A stretch of 64,000 bases of DNA from an uncultured Clostridia bacterium (GTDB lineage Bacteria; Bacillota; Clostridia; Christensenellales; UBA1242): assembly GCA_934747385.1 (NCBI GenBank), contig CAKVGK010000003.1, positions 1-64,000 on the forward strand. Direction: 5' to 3'. The notes beneath the pieces were generated by a model. The model was given only the letters and a program-made list of their open reading frames with translations, was not told the origin of the DNA and did not search any database. Shown one piece after another: positions 34,009 to 42,244 of the stretch. A program made the translations under genes and the position numbers. How positions within the stretch are numbered: the first letter of the stretch is position 1; each line of letters begins with the position of its first letter.

Positions 34009-34440
34009 CTAATTTTTGCCGGTTGAGCCAATGCCGCCGCGGTCAACAGCGTCCAGATGGTCAACTGTAACAATTTCATGTGCTGGTTGGTGAGCAATAA
34101 TCCTGAATTGGCAAATGCGGTCATTTTTATGAATAACAGTATCGCGCATTGCAAGGGCTGGGAACATCCATTGATCGTTATCTCCACAATAACTTTCATC
34201 TATAATGCCCAGACTGTTGGCTTGAAGAATGCCAAAATTTTTAAAAGTGCTGCTGCGAGGAGCAACCAACGCTTCGTAGCCAGCTGGCAATTTAATGCCA
34301 ACGCCAAGTTTGATAAGTTTAAATTCCCCTGCTTTAAGTTCCACTTCTTCAGCGGCGCGCAAGTCATACCAATCGCTTTTGTTTTCAATGAATTTTATTG
34401 GTTCAACGTCTGTGAAATATTTTACTTTAATTTGCAACAT
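34009..34440 (-). CDS. dut: dUTP diphosphatase
   Basis: The 143-residue trimeric dUTPase hydrolyses dUTP to dUMP, keeping uracil out of DNA and supplying dTMP synthesis. The five motifs are present: DLRAAEE (1), APRSSTFKNFG (2), NSLGIIDESYCGDNDQW (3), KNDRICQFRI (4), and DRGGIGSTG (5). Motif 3 is IDESYCGD where many have IDxDYRGE. Its usual length is 140-150. GGAAGGGA lies before the ATG at 34440. Confidence 0.95.
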   Translation of the reverse strand: MLQIKVKYFTDVEPIKFIENKSDWYDLRAAEEVELKAGEFKLIKLGVGIKLPAGYEALVAPRSSTFKNFGILQANSLGIIDESYCGDNDQWMFPALAMRDTVIHKNDRICQFRIIAHQPAHEIVTVDHLDAVDRGGIGSTGKN

Positions 34441-34565
34441 AATCCCTTCCTTTTATTACAAACAATATAACATAAACCAACAAAAAACACAAATAAATTG
34501 CAACATCCAAAAGTTGCTTCTGCAAACATTTAAGTTTAAAGCCCTTGTTATTTTAAAGGCTGGTA

Positions 34566-34593
34566 TTGACAAAAAATGAATTTTTGATATAAT
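34566..34593 (+). promoter_or_regulatory. Near-perfect promoter of the dual-HEPN gene, giving a leaderless message
   Basis: TTGACA (34566-34571), 16 bases, TATAAT (34588-34593). The ATG at 34601 is only 8 bases past the -10 box, where transcription should start, so the mRNA should begin at or within a base or two of the start codon. Confidence 0.8.
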
Positions 34594-34600
34594 GTTCGCG

Positions 34601-36112
34601 ATGAATAACAGTGAAAGATTTTATTATGAAACAGATTTTGGCATTAAATTGCTATATTGTTTTTTAAAAGCCGACTCACAAAACCACAACTACCAAGCAA
34701 GAAAAATGATTGAAAACATTGAAGCTTGCAAAATTGACATAGACTCAATGAGGTTTTCTTTTGAAACTTTGGTTGCGCTTACAAGTTTGGCACTGAATAA
34801 AGAAAAGATTGAGCAGCAAGCACATATTGACTGGAACAATTACAAAGCAGAAATGGTTTCTACTTTTGAAAATTTTAGCAAAAGATATTCAAAAATTCCT
34901 TATTTTAAAGAATGGCTTCAAGTTAGTGATTGTGCCACAAAATACGTTAATGAAAATGCCCAATTTTGGATTAAAAAAGTGCGAAATGCATTCTTGCATG
35001 GGCAATTTGAGATAGACTACGACAATTTAAAAAAATATACTGTTAAAATATGCCAAAGCACACCAACAAAAATTGACGCAAAAATCAACATTTTTGAGCC
35101 AGGTTTAACAGAATTCGTTGAGGACAATTTTAGAAACATTTACAATCAAGGTTACGGAATTAAAGATAGTTATAATTTTATGCGTTACCCTGATTTTGAC
35201 ATAACAAACGAAAAAACATTGGAAGAATATGTGAGCAAAATTTCAATGAATCAATATAAAATTGATTTTGATAAATACACCTATGACGGCATGACTTTAA
35301 ATTCTGCAGACGGCAAAAAGATAAAGCCAAAAATTGAAACCTCACAAATTGTTGAAGACTCCAATCCAAATGTAAATATGCCTGAGTTTTTAGTTGCAAA
35401 CGGAGGCTCGATGAGTTTAAGTCCAGAAAAAGCCAAACTGCTTGCAAAGTTAATTCACAAAAACGCAGGTTATATTTATCATTCCAACAAAAAAAGACTT
35501 ATTGTTCATAAATATTTTTCAAATTACACATTCACTTATGAAACAATGAATTCTATTTTGCATGAACTTGTTAATGCTTTCAATTACGTTTACTTCACTT
35601 CATTGCCCAACCATAAAAAACAACACAATTTTAATAGAACTTTCCAAATTTTGGATTTTTGCAAAGACAATTTAAAGCCAACTATGACACTTTTACAACT
35701 TTACAGATTGCAATATAGGTTACAATGCAAAAATTTCCCACCTGTTGACTTTTCAAATTTGAATTGCGAAAGATTATTTGGCTCAACCACTCCTGAATTA
35801 ATTGACGCGAGAATTGAAAAGATTATGAAAAACAATCCAGACTTGACAAAAAAACAGGCCACCAACAAAGCATATTTGGAAATTTTGCGCGATTCACTTG
35901 CTCATGGCAATGTTGAATATCAAAGATTGGTTTCAGATGATTTGGACATAATTGAAGGCAGATTCACCTTTACAGATTCTTGGACGGACAAAGCTGGCAA
36001 CCACACAGAAACAAAAATCATATCAAATGTTGGTTCGTTGGAATATTTGTTTACTGAAATTGACAAGGATCTTGACTTTTTGCCATACAAAGATATGGAA
36101 GATGAAATTTAA
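34601..36112 (+). CDS. Dual-HEPN domain protein, putative RNase
   Basis: The 503-residue protein carries two HEPN-like signatures R-x4-H: VRNAFLHGQFEID (R128, H133) and LRDSLAHGNVEY (R430, H435). Each sits in a helical region and is followed by a beta-like segment, so the two halves look like a duplication of one domain. HEPN RNases use this Arg/His motif in composite active sites, as do toxins, Cas13 and Abi proteins. I cannot name the subfamily. An upstream ATG at 34592 lies inside the -10 box and cannot be used, so I start at 34601. There is no RBS. The gene stands alone, with no antitoxin, methylase or CRISPR array nearby, and ends at a strong terminator. RNase activity is inference. Confidence 0.65.
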   Translation: MNNSERFYYETDFGIKLLYCFLKADSQNHNYQARKMIENIEACKIDIDSMRFSFETLVALTSLALNKEKIEQQAHIDWNNYKAEMVSTFENFSKRYSKIPYFKEWLQVSDCATKYVNENAQFWIKKVRNAFLHGQFEIDYDNLKKYTVKICQSTPTKIDAKINIFEPGLTEFVEDNFRNIYNQGYGIKDSYNFMRYPDFDITNEKTLEEYVSKISMNQYKIDFDKYTYDGMTLNSADGKKIKPKIETSQIVEDSNPNVNMPEFLVANGGSMSLSPEKAKLLAKLIHKNAGYIYHSNKKRLIVHKYFSNYTFTYETMNSILHELVNAFNYVYFTSLPNHKKQHNFNRTFQILDFCKDNLKPTMTLLQLYRLQYRLQCKNFPPVDFSNLNCERLFGSTTPELIDARIEKIMKNNPDLTKKQATNKAYLEILRDSLAHGNVEYQRLVSDDLDIIEGRFTFTDSWTDKAGNHTETKIISNVGSLEYLFTEIDKDLDFLPYKDMEDEI

Positions 36113-36140
36113 CGTTTTTTTATAAATATTTTATTTTTAA

Positions 36141-36181
36141 TAAAGCAATCAACAAAAAATTGTTACTTAACATGCTTTATT
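36141..36181 (+). other. Inverted repeat in the 3' region of the HEPN gene
   Basis: TAAAGCA and TGCTTTA pair as an outer stem enclosing CAAT/ATTG. It lies between the HEPN stop and its terminator, so it would be in the 3' end of the message. Confidence 0.35.
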
Positions 36182-36202
36182 TCAATAACAAATGAAGACA
36201 CT

Positions 36203-36232
36203 AAAAAAAGACTAGTTGAACTAGTCTTTTTT
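36203..36232. terminator. Bidirectional intrinsic terminator
   Basis: AAAAGACTAGT and ACTAGTCTTTT pair around TGA. It separates the HEPN gene from the convergent ribosomal operon. Confidence 0.93.
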
Positions 36233-36246
36233 GTTAACATGTTAAA

Positions 36247-36933
36247 TTATTTAACGTCGTAACTTAATTTAACGCTTGGGCCCATTGTTGTTGCAACATA
36301 AACTGATTTTAAGTAAACACCTTTTGCTGCAGCTGGTTTTGCTTTAATAATAGCGTCCATAACTGTTGTTAAGTTGTTGAACAATTTTTCAGCACCAAAG
36401 CTTACTTTACCAATACGAACGTGAACAATGTTTTGTTTGTCAAGACGATATTCAACCTTACCGGCTTTAACGTCGTTAATAGCTTTAGTAACGTCCATAG
36501 TAACAGTGCCGCTCTTTGGGTTTGGCATTAAGCCTTTAGGTCCAAGAATACGAGCACAACGACCGATTGCACCCATCATGTCTGGTGTGGTGATGCAGAC
36601 ATCGAAGTCCAACCAACCGCCCATGATTTTAGCAATAACGTCATCGTCGCCAACGATATCAGCGCCAGCTTTGCGAGCTTCTTCTGCCTTATCGCCACGA
36701 GTGATAACCAAAACGCGAACAGTTTTACCTGTACCTTCTGGCAAAACGCAAACGCCACGAACTTGTTGGTCTGCGTTACGGCCATCAACGCCAAGTTTAA
36801 CGTGAAGTTCAACAGTTTCGTCAAATTTTGCTTTGCTTGTTGAAACAACAACGTCCATAGCTTCTCTTGGAGCGTATGCCTTTGATTTGTCTATGAGTTT
36901 AAGAGCTTCTTGATAATTCTTACTTGTTGCCAT
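36247..36933 (-). CDS. rplA: Ribosomal protein L1
   Basis: The 228-residue protein binds 23S rRNA at the L1 stalk and may repress its own mRNA. Motifs include VRGVCVLPEGTGKTVRVLV, AIGRCARILGPKGLMPNPKS (hallmark of L1) and GAEKLFNNLTTVMDAI. Length is normal (about 230). It overlaps rplK by 14 bases. Confidence 0.98.
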   Translation of the reverse strand: MATSKNYQEALKLIDKSKAYAPREAMDVVVSTSKAKFDETVELHVKLGVDGRNADQQVRGVCVLPEGTGKTVRVLVITRGDKAEEARKAGADIVGDDDVIAKIMGGWLDFDVCITTPDMMGAIGRCARILGPKGLMPNPKSGTVTMDVTKAINDVKAGKVEYRLDKQNIVHVRIGKVSFGAEKLFNNLTTVMDAIIKAKPAAAKGVYLKSVYVATTMGPSVKLSYDVK

Positions 36934-37360
36934 TCCAGCCCTCCACTACTACGCCCATGCTGCGGCAAGAACCTGCAATCATGCTCATTGCTGCTTCAAT
37001 GCTTGCTGCATTAAGGTCGCTCATTTTTGTTTCTGCGATTTTCTTAAGTTGTTCGACTGTGATTTTACCAACTTTGTTTTTAGGGGCTTTATCGCTACCC
37101 TTTTCAATGCCAGCTTCCTTCAAAATAAGGTCAGCTGCTGGTGGTTGTTTAAGCACGAATGTGAAACTTCTATCTTCGTAGATAGTGATTACACATGGAA
37201 CTGTAAAGCCAACCATTGATTGTGTTTTGTCGTTAAATTCTTTAACGAAACCTGCAATGTTAATGCCATGAGGACCAAGCACTGAACCAACTGGTGGTGC
37301 TGGAGTAGCTTTTGTTGCAGGAAGTTGAATGTTAACAACTGCTTTAACTTTTTTTGCCAT
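36920..37360 (-). CDS. rplK: Ribosomal protein L11
   Basis: The 146-residue protein has VNIQLPATKATPAPPVGSVL, LGPHGINIAGFVKEFND and RSMGVVVEG, which are L11 hallmarks (P-A-PPVG and GxxGxNI). It binds the GTPase-associated centre of 23S rRNA. A structured leader precedes it at 37389-37420, and AAAAAAGGAGA lies before the ATG. Confidence 0.98.
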   Translation of the reverse strand: MAKKVKAVVNIQLPATKATPAPPVGSVLGPHGINIAGFVKEFNDKTQSMVGFTVPCVITIYEDRSFTFVLKQPPAADLILKEAGIEKGSDKAPKNKVGKITVEQLKKIAETKMSDLNAASIEAAMSMIAGSCRSMGVVVEGWNGNK

Positions 37361-37388
37361 CTCTATTTTCTCCTTTTTTAATATGTGG

Positions 37389-37420
37389 CGTGGTTAATGA
37401 GGCCGACCACCTCTCCCACG
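37389..37420 (-). promoter_or_regulatory. Structured leader between nusG and rplK
   Basis: On the minus strand CGTGG...CCACG encloses GAGG...CCTC, with unusually GC-rich bases. A similar hairpin often lies before rplK or rplJ in Firmicutes and may be a ribosomal-protein-binding leader, but this is from recollection. Confidence 0.45.
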
Positions 37421-37460
37421 AAAGTTTCCCTCTCTTTAAGGCGGATGAGTTTCCTATAAA

Positions 37461-38021
37461 TTAATTGTTGCTTACTCTAACTTGACCGAAAGACAACTCA
37501 ACGTCACTTTCACGGCCAAACATTTCAACGCTAGCGGTCAATTTTTGATTTTCTTTGTCCACAGCCTTAACAACGCCAACAAAGTTTGCAAGTGAGCCTT
37601 CAAGAATTTCAATCATATCGCCAACTTTAACGTCCAAATCCATTTTTGCTTCGTGCATATTTGCACCGTCAACACCCATGCGCCTTGCTTCTTCGTCTGT
37701 GATTGGAATTGGTCTGCCCTTTGGTCCAACGAAACCAGTAATATACTGAGTTCTTGTAACAGCGTGCCAAATGTCGTCGCCATATTTCATTCTAACCAAC
37801 ATATAGCCTGGCATAGTCTTTTTAGGAACAAGCACTTTTTTGCCACGTTTTTCAACAAGTTCGTCTTCCATAGGAATGATTATTTGGAAAATGCGGTCTT
37901 GCAAGTCATACTTTTCAACAGTAATTTCCAAATTTTGTTTAGCAACATTTTCGTAACCAGAAAACACGTGAAGCACGTACCATTTAGGTTCAATATCTTT
38001 GTTATTATCTACAATTGCCAT
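37461..38021 (-). CDS. nusG: Transcription termination/antitermination factor
   Basis: The 186-residue protein has the NGN domain (PKWYVLHVFSGYENVAKQNL) and the hallmark KKTMPGYMLVRMK. The C-terminal KOW domain has GDMIEILEGSLANFVGVVKA. NusG links RNA polymerase with Rho and NusE. It lies in the secE-nusG-rplK-rplA order standard in bacteria. Confidence 0.97.
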   Translation of the reverse strand: MAIVDNNKDIEPKWYVLHVFSGYENVAKQNLEITVEKYDLQDRIFQIIIPMEDELVEKRGKKVLVPKKTMPGYMLVRMKYGDDIWHAVTRTQYITGFVGPKGRPIPITDEEARRMGVDGANMHEAKMDLDVKVGDMIEILEGSLANFVGVVKAVDKENQKLTASVEMFGRESDVELSFGQVRVSNN

Positions 38022-38035
38022 AACTTAAACTCCTC

Positions 38036-38329
38036 CTAGAACAAAAGCCCAACCAGCCAAGAGCAAAGTTTGTCAAGCCCGAACAAAACAAGTGTGAACA
38101 CAATAACAACAACCAAAACCACGCCTGTTTGCTTAACAACGTCTTTAAATTTTGGCCAACTGACTTTTTTAAGTTCAGCACCAGTATCTTTCAAAGATTT
38201 TGCCAATTTGTTAGGCTTTTTGACCTTGTCTTTTTTAGGTTTTGCGTTTTTTGCCTTAACTTCCACAACCTTGCCGTTAGATTTGTTTTCTATTTCCTTT
38301 GTTTCAACCAGTTTTTTATCTTCAACCAT
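38036..38329 (-). CDS. secE: Preprotein translocase subunit
   Basis: The 97-residue protein has a Lys-rich cytoplasmic region (about residues 5-45), then ELKKVSWPKFKDVVKQTGVV, typical of SecE, and one membrane segment (about 67-91). SecE stabilises the SecYEG channel. Single-TM form is standard for Firmicutes. It lies 14 bases before nusG. Confidence 0.95.
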   Translation of the reverse strand: MVEDKKLVETKEIENKSNGKVVEVKAKNAKPKKDKVKKPNKLAKSLKDTGAELKKVSWPKFKDVVKQTGVVLVVVIVFTLVLFGLDKLCSWLVGLLF

Positions 38330-38337
38330 AATCTCTC

Positions 38338-38508
38338 CTATTTTGTTTCTTTATGAGTGGTTTCTTTTTTGCAATTTGGGCAGAATTTTTTAAGTTCTAA
38401 TCTGTCTGGGTCGTTTGCTTTGTTTTTGGTAGTGTTGTAGTTACGATTTTTGCATTCTGTGCACTCCAAAATTATTTTTTCTCTTTTGCTTTTTGCTTTC
38501 TTTGCCAT
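38338..38508 (-). CDS. rpmG: Ribosomal protein L33, zinc-binding form
   Basis: The 56-residue frame reads REKIILECTECKNRNYNTTK, then FCPNCKKETTHKET. Two CxxC pairs make it the zinc-bearing (C+) form. AAGGAG lies 7-8 bases before the ATG. It is first in the secE operon, 8 bases ahead of secE. Confidence 0.95.
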   Translation of the reverse strand: MAKKAKSKREKIILECTECKNRNYNTTKNKANDPDRLELKKFCPNCKKETTHKETK

Positions 38509-38702
38509 ATTGTTCTCCTTTTTTTAATTTAATACCCATTAACTGGTATAATTCCACATTAAATTTGGTGTTGTTTTAACCTATTCAAAAATTAAAACTG
38601 AAATTTTTAACAAAAGTTTGTTTATATTTTTGTGTTCAAGACCTAAAACAATTATTTCTCAACTGTTTTAAGTAAAACTTAAACGCCAAAAATGCATTCG
38701 TT

Positions 38703-38723
38703 AAAAAAACACCTGCTTGGTGT
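38703..38723 (-). terminator. Intrinsic terminator
   Basis: On the minus strand ACACC-AAGCA-GGTGT is followed by a run of seven T. It is a second stop after 38874-38900. Confidence 0.7.
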
Positions 38724-38873
38724 AATCATATATTAACACAATCACACAACCTTGTCAACACAAAAATGAAACTTTTTTTTAAAATTTAAACCTTTTTAGA
38801 AGAAAAATGTTTTCCAAAACGCATATACAATTGACACTATAAATCAGTGCCATAACAACATAGCGCATTCAAA

Positions 38874-38900
38874 ACAAAAAAACCACCAAGAAAATGGTGG
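38874..38900 (-). terminator. Intrinsic terminator
   Basis: On the minus strand CCACC-ATTTTCTT-GGTGG is followed by a T-run; it directly follows the stop of the membrane-protein gene. Confidence 0.85.
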
Positions 38901-38910
38901 CTGTTTTTAA

Positions 38911-39480
38911 TTATTCTTCTTCAATTTCTGTGTTTTGAGTTGCTGCTGGTTCTTCAATCTCAATTGTCTGTTCTTCCAAATCTTCATCTAAGGTTTCAAG
39001 CTCATTCTTTTTTGGTTTATCAGCCAAACTTCCGTTTGAAAGTTCTTTTGGTTGACGTTCTTTCTTTTGAACCTTTTTGTTGCCCAACATAACTTCAACA
39101 AAACCAACTTTTGTGCCATTGATTTCGCAAACAAGGCGGAAAATTGCATAAGCCAAAAACAAGAAGGCCAAAGCAGCAATAACGTTTTGATAAGTATGCA
39201 TACCTTTGTAAAGGTCATAAGTTGGAATGCCAAATTCAAGTGCAAAATAAATCACACTTTCAAGCACCAAGAAAGCAATTGTAATAACAAATAAATCCAT
39301 CATTCTTTTTTTGGTTTCCTTATCTGTTAAAACAACAATCATTAGTAAGGCTGTTATTGCAAAATAAGCAACAAAGTTAATGCCAACCCCACTGAAGAAG
39401 TTAAGCAGAGTGTTCCATGCCAAACTTATGGCACAAGCAACAAAAACCAAAACGAAAGATAATTTTAAATTTTTAGACAT
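38911..39480 (-). CDS. Four-helix membrane protein with acidic tail, unknown
   Basis: The 189-residue protein has four hydrophobic segments (about residues 6-28, 31-50, 62-82 and 94-115), then a Lys-rich linker and a Glu-rich C-terminal tail (ETLDEDLEEQTIEIEEPAAT). No family is recognised. It is transcribed alone, with two terminators after it. Confidence 0.65.
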   Translation of the reverse strand: MSKNLKLSFVLVFVACAISLAWNTLLNFFSGVGINFVAYFAITALLMIVVLTDKETKKRMMDLFVITIAFLVLESVIYFALEFGIPTYDLYKGMHTYQNVIAALAFLFLAYAIFRLVCEINGTKVGFVEVMLGNKKVQKKERQPKELSNGSLADKPKKNELETLDEDLEEQTIEIEEPAATQNTEIEEE

Positions 39481-39667
39481 AATTTAACCTCTTTATTTCA
39501 TTATAAGTCATTTTTCAATATTTGGCAAACAAAAAATCAAATGTTTCAAGTTTAATGTAATAATTTTGTCAGTTTAAAGGGATTTTAAATCAAAATTTTC
39601 AAAAAATGGCAGGTTTTTGCAAAAAATACCAAGTTTGGTGATATTTTGCTTAAAAAAAGAGGTTTAT

Positions 39668-39835
39668 ATGGAAGAAGATTTGCAATTAGCTTTAAAAAAA
39701 ATTGCCGACCTTGAAAGAAAAATTGAAAAATATTTTGAAATCTTGCAAGTAACAAACGAGTTGGATTTTATTTTGAAAGGTGGCTATTATTTAACCGCAG
39801 AGTTAGACAAAATCATTTCAGGCGAATACGAATAA
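39668..39835 (+). CDS. Short coiled-coil protein upstream of the tail-like gene
   Basis: The 55-residue frame starts at the ATG at 39668, with AAGAGG about 6 bases upstream. An earlier in-frame ATG (39617) lacks a site. The protein is helical (LALKKIADLERKIEKYFEIL) and ends in a Tyr- and Glu-rich part. Phage tail regions often have such small proteins next to a fibre gene, but no family can be named. The next gene begins 15 bases later, so the two form an operon. Confidence 0.6.
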   Translation: MEEDLQLALKKIADLERKIEKYFEILQVTNELDFILKGGYYLTAELDKIISGEYE

Positions 39836-39850
39836 ATTTAAGGAGAAAAT

Positions 39851-40927
39851 ATGACAAGTATAGAACAATTAAAACAAGAATTATTAACACAAAAAGCGGT
39901 CATTGAAACAAAAGGCGGCACAGTTACTCCAGCGCACACCAACCCAAGTCCGGCTGAAATTACTGCAGGAATAAACTCCATTCCAGTTTTGGACATGAGC
40001 AACGCAACCGCCACCGAAGAAGACGTTATTACAGGAAAAACCTTTTACGCTGTGAGTGGCGAACTAAAAACTGGCAGTTTAGAAACACTTGACGCAAACA
40101 CTTTGGAAATTTATTACAACAACTATCATACCACACCAATTTCCACAAAAACAGATTATCATGTGCGCCCAGGCACGCTTAAACTGCGTGACTACTTTAT
40201 GTGTTGCAGCAACAGCACGATTGACATGTATTTTAACAGCGAACTTCAAGAGATTGGTGCTCATGCTTTTCAGCAGTGCTATAATTTTGAATTGAAAAAC
40301 TTCCAACAGGTGCAGAACTTAACCAAGATTGGTGACTATGCCCTGCATGGCGTAAAACACCTTGATTTAACCAACATTCCTGCTTCAATCACAACTATTG
40401 GGAAATATGGATTTGCTGAAACAGTTTACAACAACCCTTACATTAAAGTTCCTTCAACCGTAACAAGCGTGGACAAAAACTGCTTTGGCACAACAAGTTA
40501 CAGCAAACGTTTGCATTGTGAATATTTTGACATAAGCGAAGCCGGCATAACAAGTTTGGCAGAAGGCATGTTCCAAGGTGTTGTTACCAACACAGACTTC
40601 GTAACCCCGTCTTGGGTTACAAGCATACCAAACTGGTTCACATATTACGGCAGCGTAAAAACTTTCACAGTAACTTCAAACGTTACAATTCTCAACGGTT
40701 ACATAGTTGGCGTGCCTGAAGGCGAACCAGCAGAAAACAAGAGGTTGCAGTCTATAACCCTTGAGGGTGTAACTCCGCCAAAATTTAATGGTTTCACTTT
40801 TGGTCCAACTTACATGTTGGATGACGTTTATATCTACGTTCCAGACCAATCTGTGGAAGCATATAAAGCTGCAAAAAATTGCTCTATGTACAAGAACAAC
40901 ATTAAGCCAATGAGCGAAAAGCCATAA
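39851..40927 (+). CDS. Phage-tail-like N-terminus with BspA-type leucine-rich repeats
   Basis: In the 358-residue protein, residues 1-75 look like the start of phage minor tail proteins: LKQELLTQKAVIETKGGTVT, then ATEEDVITGKTFYAVSGELK. Residues about 120-350 are BspA-like leucine-rich repeats (LQEIGAHAFQQCYNFELKNF; LTKIGDYALHGVKHLDLTNI; ASITTIGKYGFAETVY). The end, VDDVYIYVPDQSVEAYKAA-like, matches the cap of BspA proteins. No signal peptide is present. GGAG lies before the ATG. Could be a phage remnant or a surface binding protein without Sec export. Confidence 0.72.
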   Translation: MTSIEQLKQELLTQKAVIETKGGTVTPAHTNPSPAEITAGINSIPVLDMSNATATEEDVITGKTFYAVSGELKTGSLETLDANTLEIYYNNYHTTPISTKTDYHVRPGTLKLRDYFMCCSNSTIDMYFNSELQEIGAHAFQQCYNFELKNFQQVQNLTKIGDYALHGVKHLDLTNIPASITTIGKYGFAETVYNNPYIKVPSTVTSVDKNCFGTTSYSKRLHCEYFDISEAGITSLAEGMFQGVVTNTDFVTPSWVTSIPNWFTYYGSVKTFTVTSNVTILNGYIVGVPEGEPAENKRLQSITLEGVTPPKFNGFTFGPTYMLDDVYIYVPDQSVEAYKAAKNCSMYKNNIKPMSEKP

Positions 40928-42238
40928 CTAACTGGCATTTTCAATAGGCTCTCTCATTTTTGTTCCCACAATTATGATTGCATTTTGTGGCTTAAATTTG
41001 TCGTATCTAAGCAACTGGTTTTCCACCATCTGCCCATTAACAAATTTCTGGCGATAAGATTTCACTTCCATGCCTCTGCTGCCTTTTTTAAGCACAAAAC
41101 TTTCGTCTGTATACTGAACTTTTTCGCTGTACTCTCCAGTTTTATCTTGTTTAATCTCCTCCCCAGGCTCTGTGGTGGAGATTATTTCATTTACAAGTTT
41201 ATACTCCGTGTTAAAAAGGTTTTCGCCAAAAATTCTTATGCGGATTTTGTTTGGAGAATAGTTTGTTACAATCGTAAGTTTTTCGCCAGTTGTGTTTTCA
41301 AACTTTAGGTCGCTGCTGCCAAAATTGACCATTGCGTCAAAGCCATATTTTACATAGCCCACTTGCTTGCTGTGCTTGTTTGCTTCAACAATTTTAAGCC
41401 CCGCCAATAATGCCGTGTTGTAAAGCGTGCTTGACACTTGGCAAACACCCCCGCCAAGCCCGTCAACAAATTCATTGTTTACAATGATTTTTGCTGGGCG
41501 GTAGCCATTCGCCTCAGTGCGTCTGCCAATAATTTTGTTAAAAGAAAATATTTCACCTGGTAAAATCTCTCGCATGTTCAGGCTGGTCAATGCGTTTTTA
41601 ATGTTGTGCTTTCTGTCTGCACTGGAACTTGATATGTTTGTTGAAAAATCGCTACGAAGATTTGTGTATTTTTGAAATTTACTTGCCAAAATTGTTGGCT
41701 TTAAAACAATTGTTGGCAGTGAAAATTTAAGTGGTGTGTTGTTTAAATACGCTTTTGCAATTTGATTATATAATTTGATTTTGTCCACTTTTTGCCCACT
41801 TTTTTCTGCGGAGATATAAAAAACCTTTTCGCTGTTTGTGTTCACTGTCATGTTTGCGTCTTTTGGCTTTTGCTGAATGTTTTTTTCCGCGCTTTGAACA
41901 AGTTTGTTTAAATTTGGAAAGATATAATTAAGTGCAATTTCACTGTCAAAACCTGCATTCAACATTTGCTTTAACAACACCACACGTTGAGGCTTGGTTT
42001 CAAAACGATTGTATTTGTTTATTTCATAATTAATGCTAAAAATGTTGCTGGATTTTATGTTTGGTTTCAGTTCATAAACAAAACTTTTTTGATTAAACAC
42101 AAATTCAATTTTTTCGTTCACGCATCCAGTTTGAGCAGCAAAGGAAATTTTGTTGCACAAAAAAGTGGACAAACAACCCATGTTAAATATGAAAACAAAA
42201 AATACGCATACCACAGCACAAATTAAAGGTTTTTTCAT
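40928..42238 (-). CDS. VanW family protein with C-terminal G5-like domain
   Basis: The 436-residue protein has an N-terminal membrane signal (about residues 6-30). The VanW domain (about 195-340) contains ADRKHNIKNALTSLNMREIL, PGEIFSFNKIIGRRTEANGY, and VDGLGGGVCQVSSTLYNTAL. The last 70 residues resemble a G5 domain (YSEKVQYTDESFVLKKGSRG). VanW proteins often occur in surface and antibiotic-resistance settings; biochemistry is unknown to me. The ATG at 42238 has only a distant purine-rich stretch upstream. It is convergent with the leucine-rich gene, with which it shares no spacer. Confidence 0.88.
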   Translation of the reverse strand: MKKPLICAVVCVFFVFIFNMGCLSTFLCNKISFAAQTGCVNEKIEFVFNQKSFVYELKPNIKSSNIFSINYEINKYNRFETKPQRVVLLKQMLNAGFDSEIALNYIFPNLNKLVQSAEKNIQQKPKDANMTVNTNSEKVFYISAEKSGQKVDKIKLYNQIAKAYLNNTPLKFSLPTIVLKPTILASKFQKYTNLRSDFSTNISSSSADRKHNIKNALTSLNMREILPGEIFSFNKIIGRRTEANGYRPAKIIVNNEFVDGLGGGVCQVSSTLYNTALLAGLKIVEANKHSKQVGYVKYGFDAMVNFGSSDLKFENTTGEKLTIVTNYSPNKIRIRIFGENLFNTEYKLVNEIISTTEPGEEIKQDKTGEYSEKVQYTDESFVLKKGSRGMEVKSYRQKFVNGQMVENQLLRYDKFKPQNAIIIVGTKMREPIENAS

Positions 42239-42244
42239 ATGCGT

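Larger units (their letters stand above)
38509..38910. other. Gene-free interval upstream of rpmG
   Basis: It holds two minus-strand terminators (38703-38723 and 38874-38900) for the upstream gene, and it must hold the promoter of the rpmG operon, but I saw no pair of boxes with convincing spacing. No tRNA was found, though tRNA-Trp often sits here in other bacteria. Confidence 0.6.

Noticed and set aside
34601..36112. Calling the dual-HEPN gene a Cas13 or type VI CRISPR effector
   Set aside because: It is too short for known Cas13, and no direct repeats with spacers or adaptation genes occur in the window.
38509..38700. tRNA-Trp expected upstream of secE
   Set aside because: No cloverleaf or TTC-loop sequence was seen in the interval.
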